Positions 1 to 9,133 of a DNA stretch of 64,000 nucleotides are shown here, piece after piece. The stretch spans positions 1 to 64,000 of the forward strand of contig JACPCR010000097.1 of NCBI GenBank assembly GCA_016179685.1. The letters are read 5' to 3'. Position 1 is the stretch's first letter. Each line of letters begins with the position of its first letter. The notes under the pieces are model-generated. The model did no database searches and had not been told where the DNA came from. It saw only the letters and a program-made list of their open reading frames with translations. Source of the stretch: Planctomycetota bacterium. Lineage in GTDB: Bacteria > Planctomycetota > PUPC01 > JACPCR01. A program made the position numbers and the translations under genes.

Positions 1-59
1 TACACGCGGACCCGGCCTTCCCGGTGCATCGAAAAATAAGATGTTCTGAAAACCGCTGG

Positions 60-392
60 CTAGGAGAGAACTGGCTGGCTGGCTGGCTGGCTGGCTGGCG
101 CAACGCGCATGCCAGAAATCGTCGTCACTTCGAATCTCTTAACGGAAGGAGTCATGTTCAGGATGACCGTCTGGACGTTGCCCGCAAACTTCCCTTTCTC
201 GAGCTTGGCTGAAAACGCCACCGTGACCGAGAGCAAATTCCCGCTAATAAACGATCCGTCAGACGGCGAGACGATCGACACCACCGGCTTCACCTCGGAT
301 GGTGGGTCGGTCGCCGGCGAGTCCCCGGACCGAGCCGATGCGCCTTCGCCGTACGCGGGGCTCAGGATGGCCGAAAGCAACCCGTTGAGCAC
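60..392 (-). pseudogene. Fragment of an exported Ig-like/Rhs-type protein
   Basis: From a possible GTG at 392 the minus frame reads a short hydrophobic stretch (VLNGLLSAILSPAYGEG), like the end of a signal peptide, followed by VVSIVSPSDGSFISG, which resembles the start of a bacterial Ig-like domain. It runs into the CTGG repeat tract and stops at about position 60. No further domain is present, there is no clear ribosome binding site, and the product would be only 110 residues. I read it as the 5' remnant of a large exported protein. The family resemblance is by eye only, and a small functional exported protein cannot be excluded. Confidence 0.3.
71..98. repeat. CTGG tetranucleotide tract, seven units
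   Basis: Seven perfect tandem CTGG units are seen. The tract lies at the 3' end of the minus-strand reading frame of the Ig-like fragment (60-392), where it is read as repeats of Ala-Ser-Gln-Pro. A 4-bp unit changes the reading frame when the copy number changes, so it could be the site where the frame was broken. Confidence 0.9.
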
Positions 393-570
393 TCGCGCGG
401 GGAAGAAATCGACAGGCCGCGGTGGCGGCGCCCCCAGACGCCATGCGCCCGGGCAAGACGGGGCGATGGCCGCTTCCCGGTGTTGAATTTCGAATCCACA
501 CGTTGTAGCTTCCAGGCAGGACACGGCTTGCTTCTCTCTCGTATCCCCCTGCGACACCGGAGGATTGGCC

Positions 571-1407
571 ATGGCCCAGACGAAAGAATTCAAGATGATT
601 CCGACCCAGGCGGAGATCGAACAAATCCCGAGAGACCTTCGATTTCACCCGAGCGAGGTCACACGCCCGAGGTTGCTCACCCGGGCTCAACTGGAGGCCT
701 TCAACCGCGATGGATACCTCAAGGGCATCCGCATCTTCAGCGAGGAGGAGATGAGGGAACACCGGCGCTATTTCGACCGGCTGCTCGAGCGGGTGCTGGC
801 CTCCGGCGGAAGCAGCTACTCGATCAGCACCGCCCATCTCAAGTATGGAAGGGTCTACGAACTCCTCACTCACCCGAAAATTGTGGCGTGCGTTAAGGAC
901 ATTTTGGGCGAGAACGTGATCGGCTGGGGATCGCATTTTTTCTGCAAGCTGCCCCACGATGGCAAGAAGGTCGCCTGGCATCAGGACGCGAGCTATTGGC
1001 CCATGACGCCGTCGAAGACGGTGACCGCCTGGCTGGCCATCGATGACGCGGACGTCAACAATGCCTGCATGTGGTTCGTGCCCGGCTCGCACTGGTTCGG
1101 CCATCTCACCTATCGGCCCAGCGCCGCGGAGGAACACAACGTGCTGAACCAGTCCATCGACAACGTCGAGCGCTTCGGCCAACCGGTCCCCATCGAGCTG
1201 AAGGCCGGCGAAATCTCGATGCACTCCGACCTGCTCCTCCATGCGTCGGAGGCGAACGAATCGGACCGCCGGCGCTGCGGACTGACCCTGCGTTACTGCG
1301 CGGCCGAGGTCCGGGCCCACCTGGGATGGAACGGCAAGGGCGTCGTGGTGAGCGGGACCGACGCGGAAGGGCACTGGGCCAACGCCCCGAAGCCGGAGGC
1401 GGACTAA
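571..1407 (+). CDS. Phytanoyl-CoA dioxygenase (PhyH) family protein
   Basis: This is a cytoplasmic Fe(II)/2-oxoglutarate dioxygenase of 278 residues, the usual size for the PhyH family. The facial triad is visible: His137 and Asp139 in WHQDASYW and a distal His224 in DLLLHASE, with an Arg-rich strand (RRRCGLTLRY) that would bind 2-oxoglutarate. The start at 571 is chosen over an upstream in-frame TTG (565) because CGGAGGA at 559-565 sits at the right distance before the ATG. The substrate cannot be told; PhyH paralogues in environmental bacteria are numerous and mostly uncharacterised. The gene stands alone between a minus-strand fragment and a convergent AsmA-like gene. Confidence 0.9.
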   Translation: MAQTKEFKMIPTQAEIEQIPRDLRFHPSEVTRPRLLTRAQLEAFNRDGYLKGIRIFSEEEMREHRRYFDRLLERVLASGGSSYSISTAHLKYGRVYELLTHPKIVACVKDILGENVIGWGSHFFCKLPHDGKKVAWHQDASYWPMTPSKTVTAWLAIDDADVNNACMWFVPGSHWFGHLTYRPSAAEEHNVLNQSIDNVERFGQPVPIELKAGEISMHSDLLLHASEANESDRRRCGLTLRYCAAEVRAHLGWNGKGVVVSGTDAEGHWANAPKPEAD

Positions 1408-1410
1408 TCA

Positions 1411-1434
1411 TCGCGTAGGGAAGTGTGGGCGCAG
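1411..1434. repeat. Half copy of the conserved-core hairpin family
   Basis: Four bases after the PhyH stop codon, the sequence CGCGTAGGGAAGTGTGGGC matches the left arm and core of the hairpin at 7927-7968, but the right arm is missing. It is best read as a decayed member of the 3'-end hairpin family found also near 12.05, 15.75, 49.83, 59.84, 61.45 and 62.75 kb. Confidence 0.5.
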
Positions 1435-1460
1435 TCCGAGAAATAAAGCACCTTTCCTCA

Positions 1461-4400
1461 TCATTCCGTCTTCACCTCCACCTTCGAGTCCAGGGCCCGA
1501 AGGGCGTCCCGGACGGCCGTGCGGAGGTTTTCCTCGAACTGGGAGTAGGAGATGGTTGCGTCCCGGCCCGAAAGGCGAATGGCAATGCGGACCCGGGCTA
1601 TCCTCGGTGGGCTGAGGATTTCCTCGTAGTCTGCGCCGCGTTCCACCCCACGGAACGTCAAGTGCTCATTGTGCAGGCGGCAGGTGAATCCGAATTCCCT
1701 ATAAGGGTGTTCCCCGGCCAGGTTGAAAAGGTCCGCTATCGCCGCCTGTCCCCAGGCCGCGGCCAGGATTTTCACCAACTCGCCCGAGATGGCCTGCCGG
1801 ACGCCGGCCCGCTTCACCGTCCGGAACGAGGCATCGAACCGGCTGGGCTGCATCGCCGCCAAGTTGAACTCCAGACCCCGGACGTCTCCTTCGAGGACTC
1901 CCGTCATCCGGGGAAAACTCGACGACAGACCCGTGGCCTGCTCGATCGAGATATCCCGGCACATGAGGTCGAGCTCCACTGCTGCAAGGTCCGTGAAAAG
2001 CCTGCGCACGGAGAGACGAGAGACACGAACCGTGCCTCCCAGGAGAGACAGACTGATGTCCCCGTTGAGGTTGACTTCGGGCGACTCGAAGGCGATGGAA
2101 TCGAGGCGGGCATCAAGGCGGCCCGAGCCCCGGGGCAAGCCCAGACTGCCGCAAAGCTCCTCAAGATGAATGCCCTTCAGCTCGAGCTGGCCCGAAGCCA
2201 TGACCCGGGGTCCCAGCAGGTCAGTGGTCTCCACCGGCGTGACGTCCAGCACGCCCCCGTAGAGCGGATGGTGCAGCGCTCCCGTGATCAGGCGGTTGCG
2301 TTGAATCTGGACGGGAAGGGCGAGACGTTCGGTGCGCAGGGGGCCGGCCTGGACGCCTTCGGCCGAGAGATGGCCGGGCACGGACCCGCCTGATTCCGGC
2401 GGGTCCGTGCCCGGCGAAGCGAGGTCGAAAGGCAGGTCCACCTCCAGGCCACGGGCGGACAACGATCCGTATTGGAGGTCGGCCCCGGAAAGCCCGAGAC
2501 GTCCCCGAGCGGTCCATCGGTCTCGCGCCACGCTTACCCCGGCCTCCAAGCAGCTCGTGCCCGTGAGCCGCAGAGCCTTGAGCCGGGGCCACGAGTCCCC
2601 GATGGCCTGGCGCAGGTCGTCAAGGGCCTTCTCGTTCCGAATCTGAGGGACTTGTACTCGGCCCGCCAGGCGCAAATCCGGCCGCCATGCCGCCTCCAGC
2701 GAGTCCACGTCGACTCGAAATTCGTCCGGAATCTGGAGAAAGGCCTTCCCCTCCGTTAGGCCCGACCCTCCGGCGTCGAAGAGGCCGGACAATCCCAGAA
2801 AGACCTCGCGCCCGGCAAGGTCCTGTAGAAAGACGTCACGATAGAGCAAGGCGTTGGCCAGATGAACCGAGACTTCCCCGCGGACGGCGTCCTTCTCCGA
2901 GTCCTCCTGCCGCGGCGAAACACCCTCGGAGGGAACGAGTTGAAACCGCACATCCAGGTCCAGGTTCTCCAAGCCTTCCACACGGTTCGGGTCCCGTGGA
3001 AGCACGCTGGCCCCGCGCAACTGGACTTCCCCTTCAAGAAGGTCCGGCAGCCGTGTACATGGGAATAGGAGCGACCGCAGGGACAGGCGGGCCGACAGAG
3101 CGCCTCCTGGCCGATAGTTTCTCCATGGTTCGGGCAGCCTGCGTTGTCCTATATCGAAAAGTCGGCCAAGGTCTGGAATGGAGAGCCTGGCTCGGCCGGT
3201 CTCCGCCTTCAGGGGACCGAGCATCGCCCTGGCGAGGCCGATCGGCCCGCCGAATTCGGCGGCGTTCAGAGCAACCTCACCGGTCCCCTGCCGAAATCCT
3301 TCGGCCTCCACGTCGAGTTGTCCCAGGCCGGGCCAGTCGCATTTCAAAGACTCCAGCTTGAAACAGTCCGGTGCGAGTTGAAGGGACCAGAGGATGGACG
3401 GGCGTTCAGGCAGGGTGTTGGCGGAAAGTGCACACTTTACGCTCAGATGATCCATCCGGGCGGATTCCAATCGGCCAGCACGCGCATCCAGCTTGAGAGA
3501 CCCTTCAGCGCGACCCCCGCAGGACGCCACGATCTCGGCGGGCAGTTCCAAACCTGGCAGAACGAGCCCGGCATAGGTCGCGCTGAAATCCGTCAGGTCG
3601 AGCGTGACCTTGACCGGGGTGAGGACTGGATCGGAAGGCGACATGCCCCCAGGAGACCAGGGCAGCGGCAGGAAGCCTGCATCAACGGTGGCGTCGAGCC
3701 TGCCGCGGGGATGCCATGCCCCGACTTCAGGAGGCAGCAGACCGCCCAGGCGCTTGGCCAGGGCGTCCACGTCAATCCCGTCCAGGCGGAGGCAGGCTTT
3801 GGACAGCGCCTCGAGGCGGGCATCAGCCGAGGCCTGAAGCTCCGCACGCCCTACGCCAGGCCACTGCACTTCGAGCCGCCGCATATCGAGACCCTCCCCA
3901 GCCAGCCTGGCCTCCACGCGGCAGGCCAAGGCCTCGTCTCGAACCTGCACCGTGCCTTCGCCTACCAGGTCCAGCACCTGGGGCGGCGAGGACAGCGTGG
4001 CCTTGACAGTGGCGCGAGGCAGTGACGTCTCCCAGCCCCCTGCGATCGCTTTGGCGTCGGTGAGATGGAGTGTGCCCTCCCCTCGATGGGTGCTCAAGGC
4101 AAGATCGACGACTCCGTGTGCCCTTCCAAGGCGGAATTCGCTGGCGTATATTCCCCGGAACTGGGCTTCATGAATGCGGACGGCCTGCGCTTCGCCGTGC
4201 CTCAGCTCGAATTCAACAATGCCCAGAACCGCGTCCCCATCGGCCTTGATCCGGTGGAAATCCGGCCCCACCGGGTGCAGCTCCAGGCTCATCTCGCCGG
4301 TTACCGTCGCCAAGACCGCTGGGAACGGCGGCGTGGCTGGCTCTCCCAGAGGGTGAAGGTTTTTCAAAGTCACCTGTTGGGGCCGCAACGAAAGCTTGAG

Positions 4401-6092
4401 GCCGGGGACGCCCTCGCTATCCAGCCCCTCTTCCCTCATCGGAAACAGCGGGATGTCCGTGGCCTCCAGGGTGGCATCGAGCTGGCCCGAGAGAGTCCAG
4501 CCTCCGATCACTGGCGGGCAATACTCCCGAAAACGTGCAAAGCAGGCCCCAAGGTCGAGACCCTCCACTGTCCATATGGCCTTCTCAAGCTGGGCCAGGT
4601 GAGGCCCCTTCAAGGAGGCGACCAGGCCCATCCGACCGATCCCTGGCCAATCCAGCCTGAAACTCCGAATCCAGGCCGTCCCCGCAGGTATCCCCGCTCG
4701 TTTGCTGCCGCCCGTCGAGGCCGCACTCTCAGATGCCGGTGGGACATCCGGGCCGGGCAGGACAGCCGGGTCAGGCGGCGGCTCTGCAAGAAAGCCCCCT
4801 GTCAAGCTCCGGGGATCAAAGGCGATGTCCAGGTCCCCGCTGACCGTCTCGCCGGCACGCTGAATGGAGAAGCCGCCCCTGGCGAAGACCGCTTCCGGGC
4901 CGATGGCGGAATCGAACTTCAGCAAGAATCGATCGGGCGACCATGACTCCTCACCCGGCAGGCCCATCCGTGGCTTGATGAGAACCACCTCGCTGTCCCG
5001 GAAAGACATCTCAGAAGGGGACGGATACCCGAATTCTCCCGCAAATTCTCCATTGAATGTCGCCGCCAGGGCCCTGAGACGACCGCCTTCGCCGAGAGGA
5101 AATTCCATTTCGGCAGCAGATACCTTGCCCCGGTAGCTCACGCTGCGGGCCGAACCGGTGTCCCTGTTCCAGTGCACGGCTGCACGACCCTGGAACTCGA
5201 CCGTTCCGGTGGCCTGAGGGAAAGGAAGGCCGATCCGGTCGGCCTGTAACCGAACCTTTTCAAGGGAGATCGGGCCGGTCTCTATGTCCACACTCGTGAG
5301 CAAGTGGCGGCCTTGAGAAGCAACCGTCCCCGCCAGATTCGCCGTTTCCGGGATGTCCAGGAGGAAGCGTGCGGGTGCCGTCAATCCGTCGCGGCTGAAT
5401 GAGGCATGCAGTTCATATTGAAACGGATTGCCAAGGAGGTCACCGCATCCTCGTAAGTTGGCCGCGAATTGGGGGCCGCGGAGAGCTTCAGTGATCTGCA
5501 GAGTGGCATCCAGGACGGTTTCAAGCCTTTCCCCGCCCGGAAACTCCAGGATCGCTCGTGCCTGCTTGAGCCAGACCTGGCGCGGCAGGACCGGGGAACG
5601 GCGATCGGGCCCCGCCGGAAGCACCGGTGTCGTTCCCGGAACAATTCGCTGCTGCCGATGCGCTGCCGGTGGCGCTCCAGAACTCTGTCCAAGCTCGAAA
5701 CCACCTGGGAGGGTGGCCAGGGAATAGTCCGATCTCACGCCGATGGCCAAGTGAAGTCCCTCGACCTCTATTTCATCAAGACGGACTTCCGACAGCGAGG
5801 AAAGATCGAACCGTAAAAACAACTTTTCGCAGGTTATGGGCAAGACCTCCGGGGCCGAGCCGGTTGCCTTCAGTTCCGCCTGGGTGATGACCACGGTGGC
5901 CGGAAAAACAAAGGAAAGTCTCTGGAAGCGGAGATCAACACCACCCTTTTCCCGAACCATGTTCTGGATGGCCGAGTCGAACGCGCCCGCGTGTACAAGA
6001 GCTAGAGTTCCCAACGCGATCAGAATCGGGAAAAGCAGGAGCAGGACAGAGCCCCAGAGCACCAAACGTATCCAGAACTTACGTCGCTTCAT
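1461..6092 (-). CDS. Very large AsmA/YdbH-like envelope protein
   Basis: The predicted protein has about 1543 residues. It starts MKRRKFW and has a single N-terminal membrane anchor (about residues 7-30), then a long beta-rich repetitive body with recurring phrases such as DLDIAFDPRSL, LDLTDFSATYAG and GSGRLDARLDSI. The C-terminal region (EFNLAAMQPSRFDASF and following, where the frame shows no enzymatic motif) resembles the dicarboxylate-transport/YdbH end of AsmA-like proteins. Members of this group are bridge-like lipid transfer proteins spanning the periplasm of diderm bacteria, so this gene argues for an outer membrane. The frame is open 33 codons further upstream, to 6191, but those residues look non-native. 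No strong ribosome binding site marks either start. Confidence 0.75.
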   Translation of the reverse strand: MKRRKFWIRLVLWGSVLLLLFPILIALGTLALVHAGAFDSAIQNMVREKGGVDLRFQRLSFVFPATVVITQAELKATGSAPEVLPITCEKLFLRFDLSSLSEVRLDEIEVEGLHLAIGVRSDYSLATLPGGFELGQSSGAPPAAHRQQRIVPGTTPVLPAGPDRRSPVLPRQVWLKQARAILEFPGGERLETVLDATLQITEALRGPQFAANLRGCGDLLGNPFQYELHASFSRDGLTAPARFLLDIPETANLAGTVASQGRHLLTSVDIETGPISLEKVRLQADRIGLPFPQATGTVEFQGRAAVHWNRDTGSARSVSYRGKVSAAEMEFPLGEGGRLRALAATFNGEFAGEFGYPSPSEMSFRDSEVVLIKPRMGLPGEESWSPDRFLLKFDSAIGPEAVFARGGFSIQRAGETVSGDLDIAFDPRSLTGGFLAEPPPDPAVLPGPDVPPASESAASTGGSKRAGIPAGTAWIRSFRLDWPGIGRMGLVASLKGPHLAQLEKAIWTVEGLDLGACFARFREYCPPVIGGWTLSGQLDATLEATDIPLFPMREEGLDSEGVPGLKLSLRPQQVTLKNLHPLGEPATPPFPAVLATVTGEMSLELHPVGPDFHRIKADGDAVLGIVEFELRHGEAQAVRIHEAQFRGIYASEFRLGRAHGVVDLALSTHRGEGTLHLTDAKAIAGGWETSLPRATVKATLSSPPQVLDLVGEGTVQVRDEALACRVEARLAGEGLDMRRLEVQWPGVGRAELQASADARLEALSKACLRLDGIDVDALAKRLGGLLPPEVGAWHPRGRLDATVDAGFLPLPWSPGGMSPSDPVLTPVKVTLDLTDFSATYAGLVLPGLELPAEIVASCGGRAEGSLKLDARAGRLESARMDHLSVKCALSANTLPERPSILWSLQLAPDCFKLESLKCDWPGLGQLDVEAEGFRQGTGEVALNAAEFGGPIGLARAMLGPLKAETGRARLSIPDLGRLFDIGQRRLPEPWRNYRPGGALSARLSLRSLLFPCTRLPDLLEGEVQLRGASVLPRDPNRVEGLENLDLDVRFQLVPSEGVSPRQEDSEKDAVRGEVSVHLANALLYRDVFLQDLAGREVFLGLSGLFDAGGSGLTEGKAFLQIPDEFRVDVDSLEAAWRPDLRLAGRVQVPQIRNEKALDDLRQAIGDSWPRLKALRLTGTSCLEAGVSVARDRWTARGRLGLSGADLQYGSLSARGLEVDLPFDLASPGTDPPESGGSVPGHLSAEGVQAGPLRTERLALPVQIQRNRLITGALHHPLYGGVLDVTPVETTDLLGPRVMASGQLELKGIHLEELCGSLGLPRGSGRLDARLDSIAFESPEVNLNGDISLSLLGGTVRVSRLSVRRLFTDLAAVELDLMCRDISIEQATGLSSSFPRMTGVLEGDVRGLEFNLAAMQPSRFDASFRTVKRAGVRQAISGELVKILAAAWGQAAIADLFNLAGEHPYREFGFTCRLHNEHLTFRGVERGADYEEILSPPRIARVRIAIRLSGRDATISYSQFEENLRTAVRDALRALDSKVEVKTE

Positions 6093-6333
6093 AGGGTATG
6101 GACATGGCGCCTTTCTATGGATTGTTTTCCATGGCGAGAATTCCCTTTCCAGGTCTGCATCACCCAGAGACGGAGGCCGAAGCATGAACATAAAGTATTG
6201 TGAAATAGCATGTTGAAATCTTTTTAGGATTTTCAGTGTGGCGTGGCATCCTCAATGCTTTTGAAAGCAAGCAGTCGGAGAGGATTTCTTGAGAGGCACC
6301 CTAAGTCACTTGCTTCACGCAGAGGAGATAGCC

Positions 6334-7203
6334 ATGAAGACCTTCACACTTCTTCCTCAAGCCTTGTCAGTTGCGACGCTTTCACTGTCGCTCATTTTCG
6401 TCCCCGTGGCCAGCCAGGCCGCGCCGCTCCCCGAAGAGCCGGCCATCGCCAGCAATACCAACACGCAGGATTCCCGGCCGAAAATGTCCCAAAAGAAACT
6501 CAAGATCGAGGTCACCCACTGGGACATTTCGTTCGCCGGTGCGGAGCTGATGGACGCCTTGATGCCCTCCTCCGCTCAGGTTGCCGTGGCGAGTTCGGCG
6601 CATGGTATCTGGGCCGGCCACGATACGCTCCCGCTCGACACGCGAGTCGTCCTCTTCAACCCTCGTGGTCTTCAGCGCAACAAGGCCGCTCAGAAGCGTA
6701 TCCGCGAGCAAGTCGAGACCTGCCTGACGACCCTGGATGATACCTGCTTTGAAGTCACGCGCCTCAAGGAGACTCGCACGGGCTCGGTCCACCTCCACAG
6801 CGAGTTGAAATCCGCCCGAGAGGCCGCGGTCACCTTTGCCGCCCCGTACGTGAAACTGGTCGCGGTCATGAAGTCCGGACGCCGCCACGTCGCCCTGGTC
6901 GCCGCCAGCTTCGTGTATCTCATGGACAGCCTGAACGAAAGACTCGGCGCCCGTGTGAGCGTCGCTGAGGCCAAGCCGGTCTGCATCCATGACCTCATCC
7001 AGCAGGCCGAGAGCATGAGCCTCTACCAGATGAGCGCCCAGCACCCGGCCCGGCTTGCCGCCAACGCTCTCTATGAGGACGCCGAAGGCAATGCTTACCT
7101 GGTCAACACGAATGAGGCGAACGGGGGGTTGGATGGGTTCGCCTGGACGGAGACCAGCAAGGAAGGTCAGCAGGCCCGGCCTCTGTGGAGCTTCACCAGG
7201 TAA
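6334..7203 (+). CDS. Secreted protein of unknown function
   Basis: This protein of 289 residues begins with a clear Sec signal peptide (MKTFTLLPQ..., hydrophobic core, likely cleavage after ASQA near residue 29). The mature part is mixed alpha/beta with two cysteines close together (ETCLTTLDDTCFE) and one later (KPVCIHD), which could form a disulfide in the periplasm. I do not recognise a family. The start at 6334 is fixed by AGAGGAG at 6321-6327; the reading frame extends 15 codons further upstream without such a signal. The gene is monocistronic and is followed 27 bases after its stop by an excellent intrinsic terminator, so it is probably well expressed. Confidence 0.75.
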   Translation: MKTFTLLPQALSVATLSLSLIFVPVASQAAPLPEEPAIASNTNTQDSRPKMSQKKLKIEVTHWDISFAGAELMDALMPSSAQVAVASSAHGIWAGHDTLPLDTRVVLFNPRGLQRNKAAQKRIREQVETCLTTLDDTCFEVTRLKETRTGSVHLHSELKSAREAAVTFAAPYVKLVAVMKSGRRHVALVAASFVYLMDSLNERLGARVSVAEAKPVCIHDLIQQAESMSLYQMSAQHPARLAANALYEDAEGNAYLVNTNEANGGLDGFAWTETSKEGQQARPLWSFTR

Positions 7204-7230
7204 TGCCTCCGATAACAGGGTGTGCCTTCC

Positions 7231-7286
7231 GCAGCCCGGATTTCCTGTCCCGAGTGAAGCGGGCGGGGAATCCGGGCTGCTTTTTT
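7231..7286 (+). terminator. Rho-independent terminator
   Basis: The arms GCAGCCCGGA (7231-7240) and TCCGGGCTGC (7271-7280) are perfectly complementary over 10 bp and are followed at once by TTTTTT (7281-7286). It ends the transcript of the secreted protein and shields the convergent selenoprotein gene. Confidence 0.93.
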
Positions 7287-7339
7287 CCCCGTTCAGCAGT
7301 GCGACCGCACTTCCGCACGCGGGCAATCACCCTGCTCCG

Positions 7340-7900
7340 TCAGGACCGCCTCTGCCCATATCGCATGTTGGGCTCGGGCTGAGCGCCTAGACCGTCCAGC
7401 ACCCGATTGATGTAGTTGAAGTATCCGATCATTTGGACCGCATCGAGAATGTCCTCATCGGCGAAGCCCAGGGAACGCAGCTTGTCAACATCTTGGCGGC
7501 TCATCTCCCGGGGCGACAGGGTGAGCTTGACGGCAAAGTCCAGAAGCCCGGCGGTCGGCAGATCGAGGCCAGCCCGGCGGTAGTCCTCTTGCAACTGGAA
7601 CACCTTCGCCTCGTCATGAACCTCTGCACGGAGGTCCGGCTCGTGGCTCTCCATTCAGTAATAGCAGCCATTGGTCTTGGAGACCACGGTGGCGATCAGG
7701 ACCCGCTGCAGACGGCTCAGGCCACCCGGCGCATCCATCAGATGGCGGTAAAGCTTTCGGCCGATGGCCATGGTCTCGGGCCGGAGGCTTTGAAGCTTGA
7801 CCAGATTGATGACGCGGCCGCACTTCGCCCGGGTCTCTTCGTAGATTTGGGCCAGAGCACCAGAGGCCTTCCCTTCGTCCACGGTCTGTATCCAACTCAT
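7340..7900 (-). CDS. AhpD-like (carboxymuconolactone decarboxylase fold) selenoprotein with CxxU motif
   Basis: Two abutting minus frames (7655-7900, 81 residues; 7340-7654, 104 residues) are in the same phase and separated only by one TGA (7655-7657). Read through, they give a 186-residue protein matching peroxidase-related AhpD-like proteins over its whole length: MSWIQTVDEG at the start and SKTNGCYY-U-MESHEPDL at the active site. Cys79, Sec82 and His86 have the spacing of the AhpD CxxC...H centre, so TGA replaces the attacking cysteine. A SECIS-like hairpin follows at the right distance. The start at 7900 has AGGAG nine bases upstream. The expected role is peroxide or thiol-disulfide chemistry in the cytosol. 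The alternatives are a sequencing error or a nonsense mutation, which the intact flanking frames and the hairpin make less likely. No selA, selB, selC or selD is in the window. Confidence 0.85.
7618..7637 (-). promoter_or_regulatory. Bacterial SECIS-like hairpin after the UGA codon
   Basis: On the minus strand, GGACCTC (7637-7631) pairs with GAGGTTC (7624-7618) over 7 bp (one G-U) around the 6-nt loop CGTGCA. The loop begins 24 nt after the UGA and has G as its second base. Known bacterial SECIS rules are a small apical loop about 16-37 nt after UGA with a G among the first two loop bases, so this hairpin fits. Confidence 0.75.
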
Positions 7901-7926
7901 GGGTAATTCTCCTGCGAAAGGATGAG

Positions 7927-7968
7927 TAGCCGCGTAGGGAAGTGCATCCGCACCTCCCTACGCGGCTA
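7927..7968. repeat. Conserved-core hairpin, copy b
   Basis: TAGCCGCGTAGGGAAGTGC pairs with its partner at 7950-7968 (18 of 19 bp) around the loop ATCC. The core AAGTGC...GCAC is shared with the other copies. Its right arm contains the stop codon and last codons of the M19 peptidase gene, and it lies just upstream of the selenoprotein start. Confidence 0.85.
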
Positions 7969-9133
7969 CCAGGACTTGGCGGAACACCCGGACCCAGTTT
8001 TCCCCGATGATTTTCCGCACCTGGTCCGGTGAATAACCCCGCCGGAGGAGTTCCCGGGTGATGCTCGGGAACTTGTCCGGCTCCTCCAGGCCGACGGGCG
8101 GGTCGTCCATGTCATAGTCCGTGCCGATGCCGAGGCAGTCCGGCCCGGCGAGCTTCACCATGTGGTCGAGGTGGTCGATCATCCAGTGGAATGGTCGGCA
8201 AGGCCGGGGCCCATGCTCCAGCCAAAATTCCATCTCCAGATGCCGCCAATGCCGTTGCGTCCAGCGCCGGGCAATATAGGAGTACGGTTTCCCTTCGCAC
8301 TCCCTCCAGAGTTGCAACTCCTTCTCTTTCCTCAGGTTGCGAAGGAGAGGCAAGGCGGGATGCTCAGGCTCCTCCCCCAAGAAGCCGCAGTGCATGCCGA
8401 TCACGCCGCCTCTGGAAGCAATCCTCTCGATTTGTTCATCGGTCAAGTTGCGCCAGGTGTTCACGAGCGACCGCGCATTGCTGTGCGTGGCCACCACCGG
8501 TCCCTGTGTGCACTCGAATATCCCGGGAAGCATCGCGTCGGTCACGTGGGATACGTCTACCAGCATCCCCAGACGCTCCATCTCGATCACGGTCGCTCGG
8601 GCCTCCGCGGTCAGGCCATCCCGGTCCGACCTCGGCCGGCCCTCGAAATCATCAAAGGGCGGGTGGACGAGGCGGACGCCGCGGTCGTGATAATCCCGCA
8701 GGATAGCCAAGTCGTTGAGGTGAAACGCGCCCGTCAGGTGGAGGAGGATGGCAAGTCCGTGCCGGGCAACGACTTCCTCGGCCCGGGCCATGGTCGTCAC
8801 CACCTCGGCCCGGCCGCCGGTGAGCTCCGGCAGACGGTTCAGAAGTTCGAGCTGTCTGAGGACGACCTCGACCTTTTCCCGACCCGAGAAGATGGGCTGC
8901 CAGTTGGGGCCCGTAGGCGGGCCGACGGACAGCACGACCACATCGACGCCGCCTCTGCGCATCCGGGGGACGGAGCCCTGCGTCATAAAGCCGCCATGAA
9001 CCAGCATGTCCGCGGTGACGTGTCCGTCGGGCGACCATTCCAGGCTGGGATTGACGTAGCTGAGGACGCCGGTGACGCCGTAATGAAGTGCGAGGACCTC
9101 TTTCTCGTGCTGCCAGTATTCTTCGTGTTGCAT
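7958..9133 (-). CDS. Membrane dipeptidase-like protein (peptidase M19 family)
   Basis: At 391 residues this matches the renal dipeptidase family in length and in its signatures LVDVSHVTD, GPVVATHSNARSL, GGVIGMHCGF and CLGIGTDYD. The family hydrolyses dipeptides at a binuclear zinc centre. The usual N-terminal His-x-Asp metal pair is not obvious: where it is expected the protein reads PDGHVTADMLVHGGF, so metal binding may differ. There is no signal peptide, which suggests a cytosolic enzyme. The gene ends inside a palindrome that also supplies its TAG stop. The next gene downstream, the selenoprotein, begins about 58 bases further on in the same direction, so the two may share a transcript. 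Confidence 0.8.
   Translation of the reverse strand: MQHEEYWQHEKEVLALHYGVTGVLSYVNPSLEWSPDGHVTADMLVHGGFMTQGSVPRMRRGGVDVVVLSVGPPTGPNWQPIFSGREKVEVVLRQLELLNRLPELTGGRAEVVTTMARAEEVVARHGLAILLHLTGAFHLNDLAILRDYHDRGVRLVHPPFDDFEGRPRSDRDGLTAEARATVIEMERLGMLVDVSHVTDAMLPGIFECTQGPVVATHSNARSLVNTWRNLTDEQIERIASRGGVIGMHCGFLGEEPEHPALPLLRNLRKEKELQLWRECEGKPYSYIARRWTQRHWRHLEMEFWLEHGPRPCRPFHWMIDHLDHMVKLAGPDCLGIGTDYDMDDPPVGLEEPDKFPSITRELLRRGYSPDQVRKIIGENWVRVFRQVLVAA

Noticed and set aside
7632..7654. A second hairpin directly after the TGA (ATGGAG with CTCCGT) as SECIS element
   Set aside because: It begins with no spacer after UGA, which places its loop too close; the hairpin at 7618-7637 fits the known distance and loop rules better.
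7927..7968. Reading the conserved-core hairpins as integron attC sites
   Set aside because: attC sites conserve their outer boxes and vary in the middle; here the middle is conserved and the arms vary. No integrase is present.
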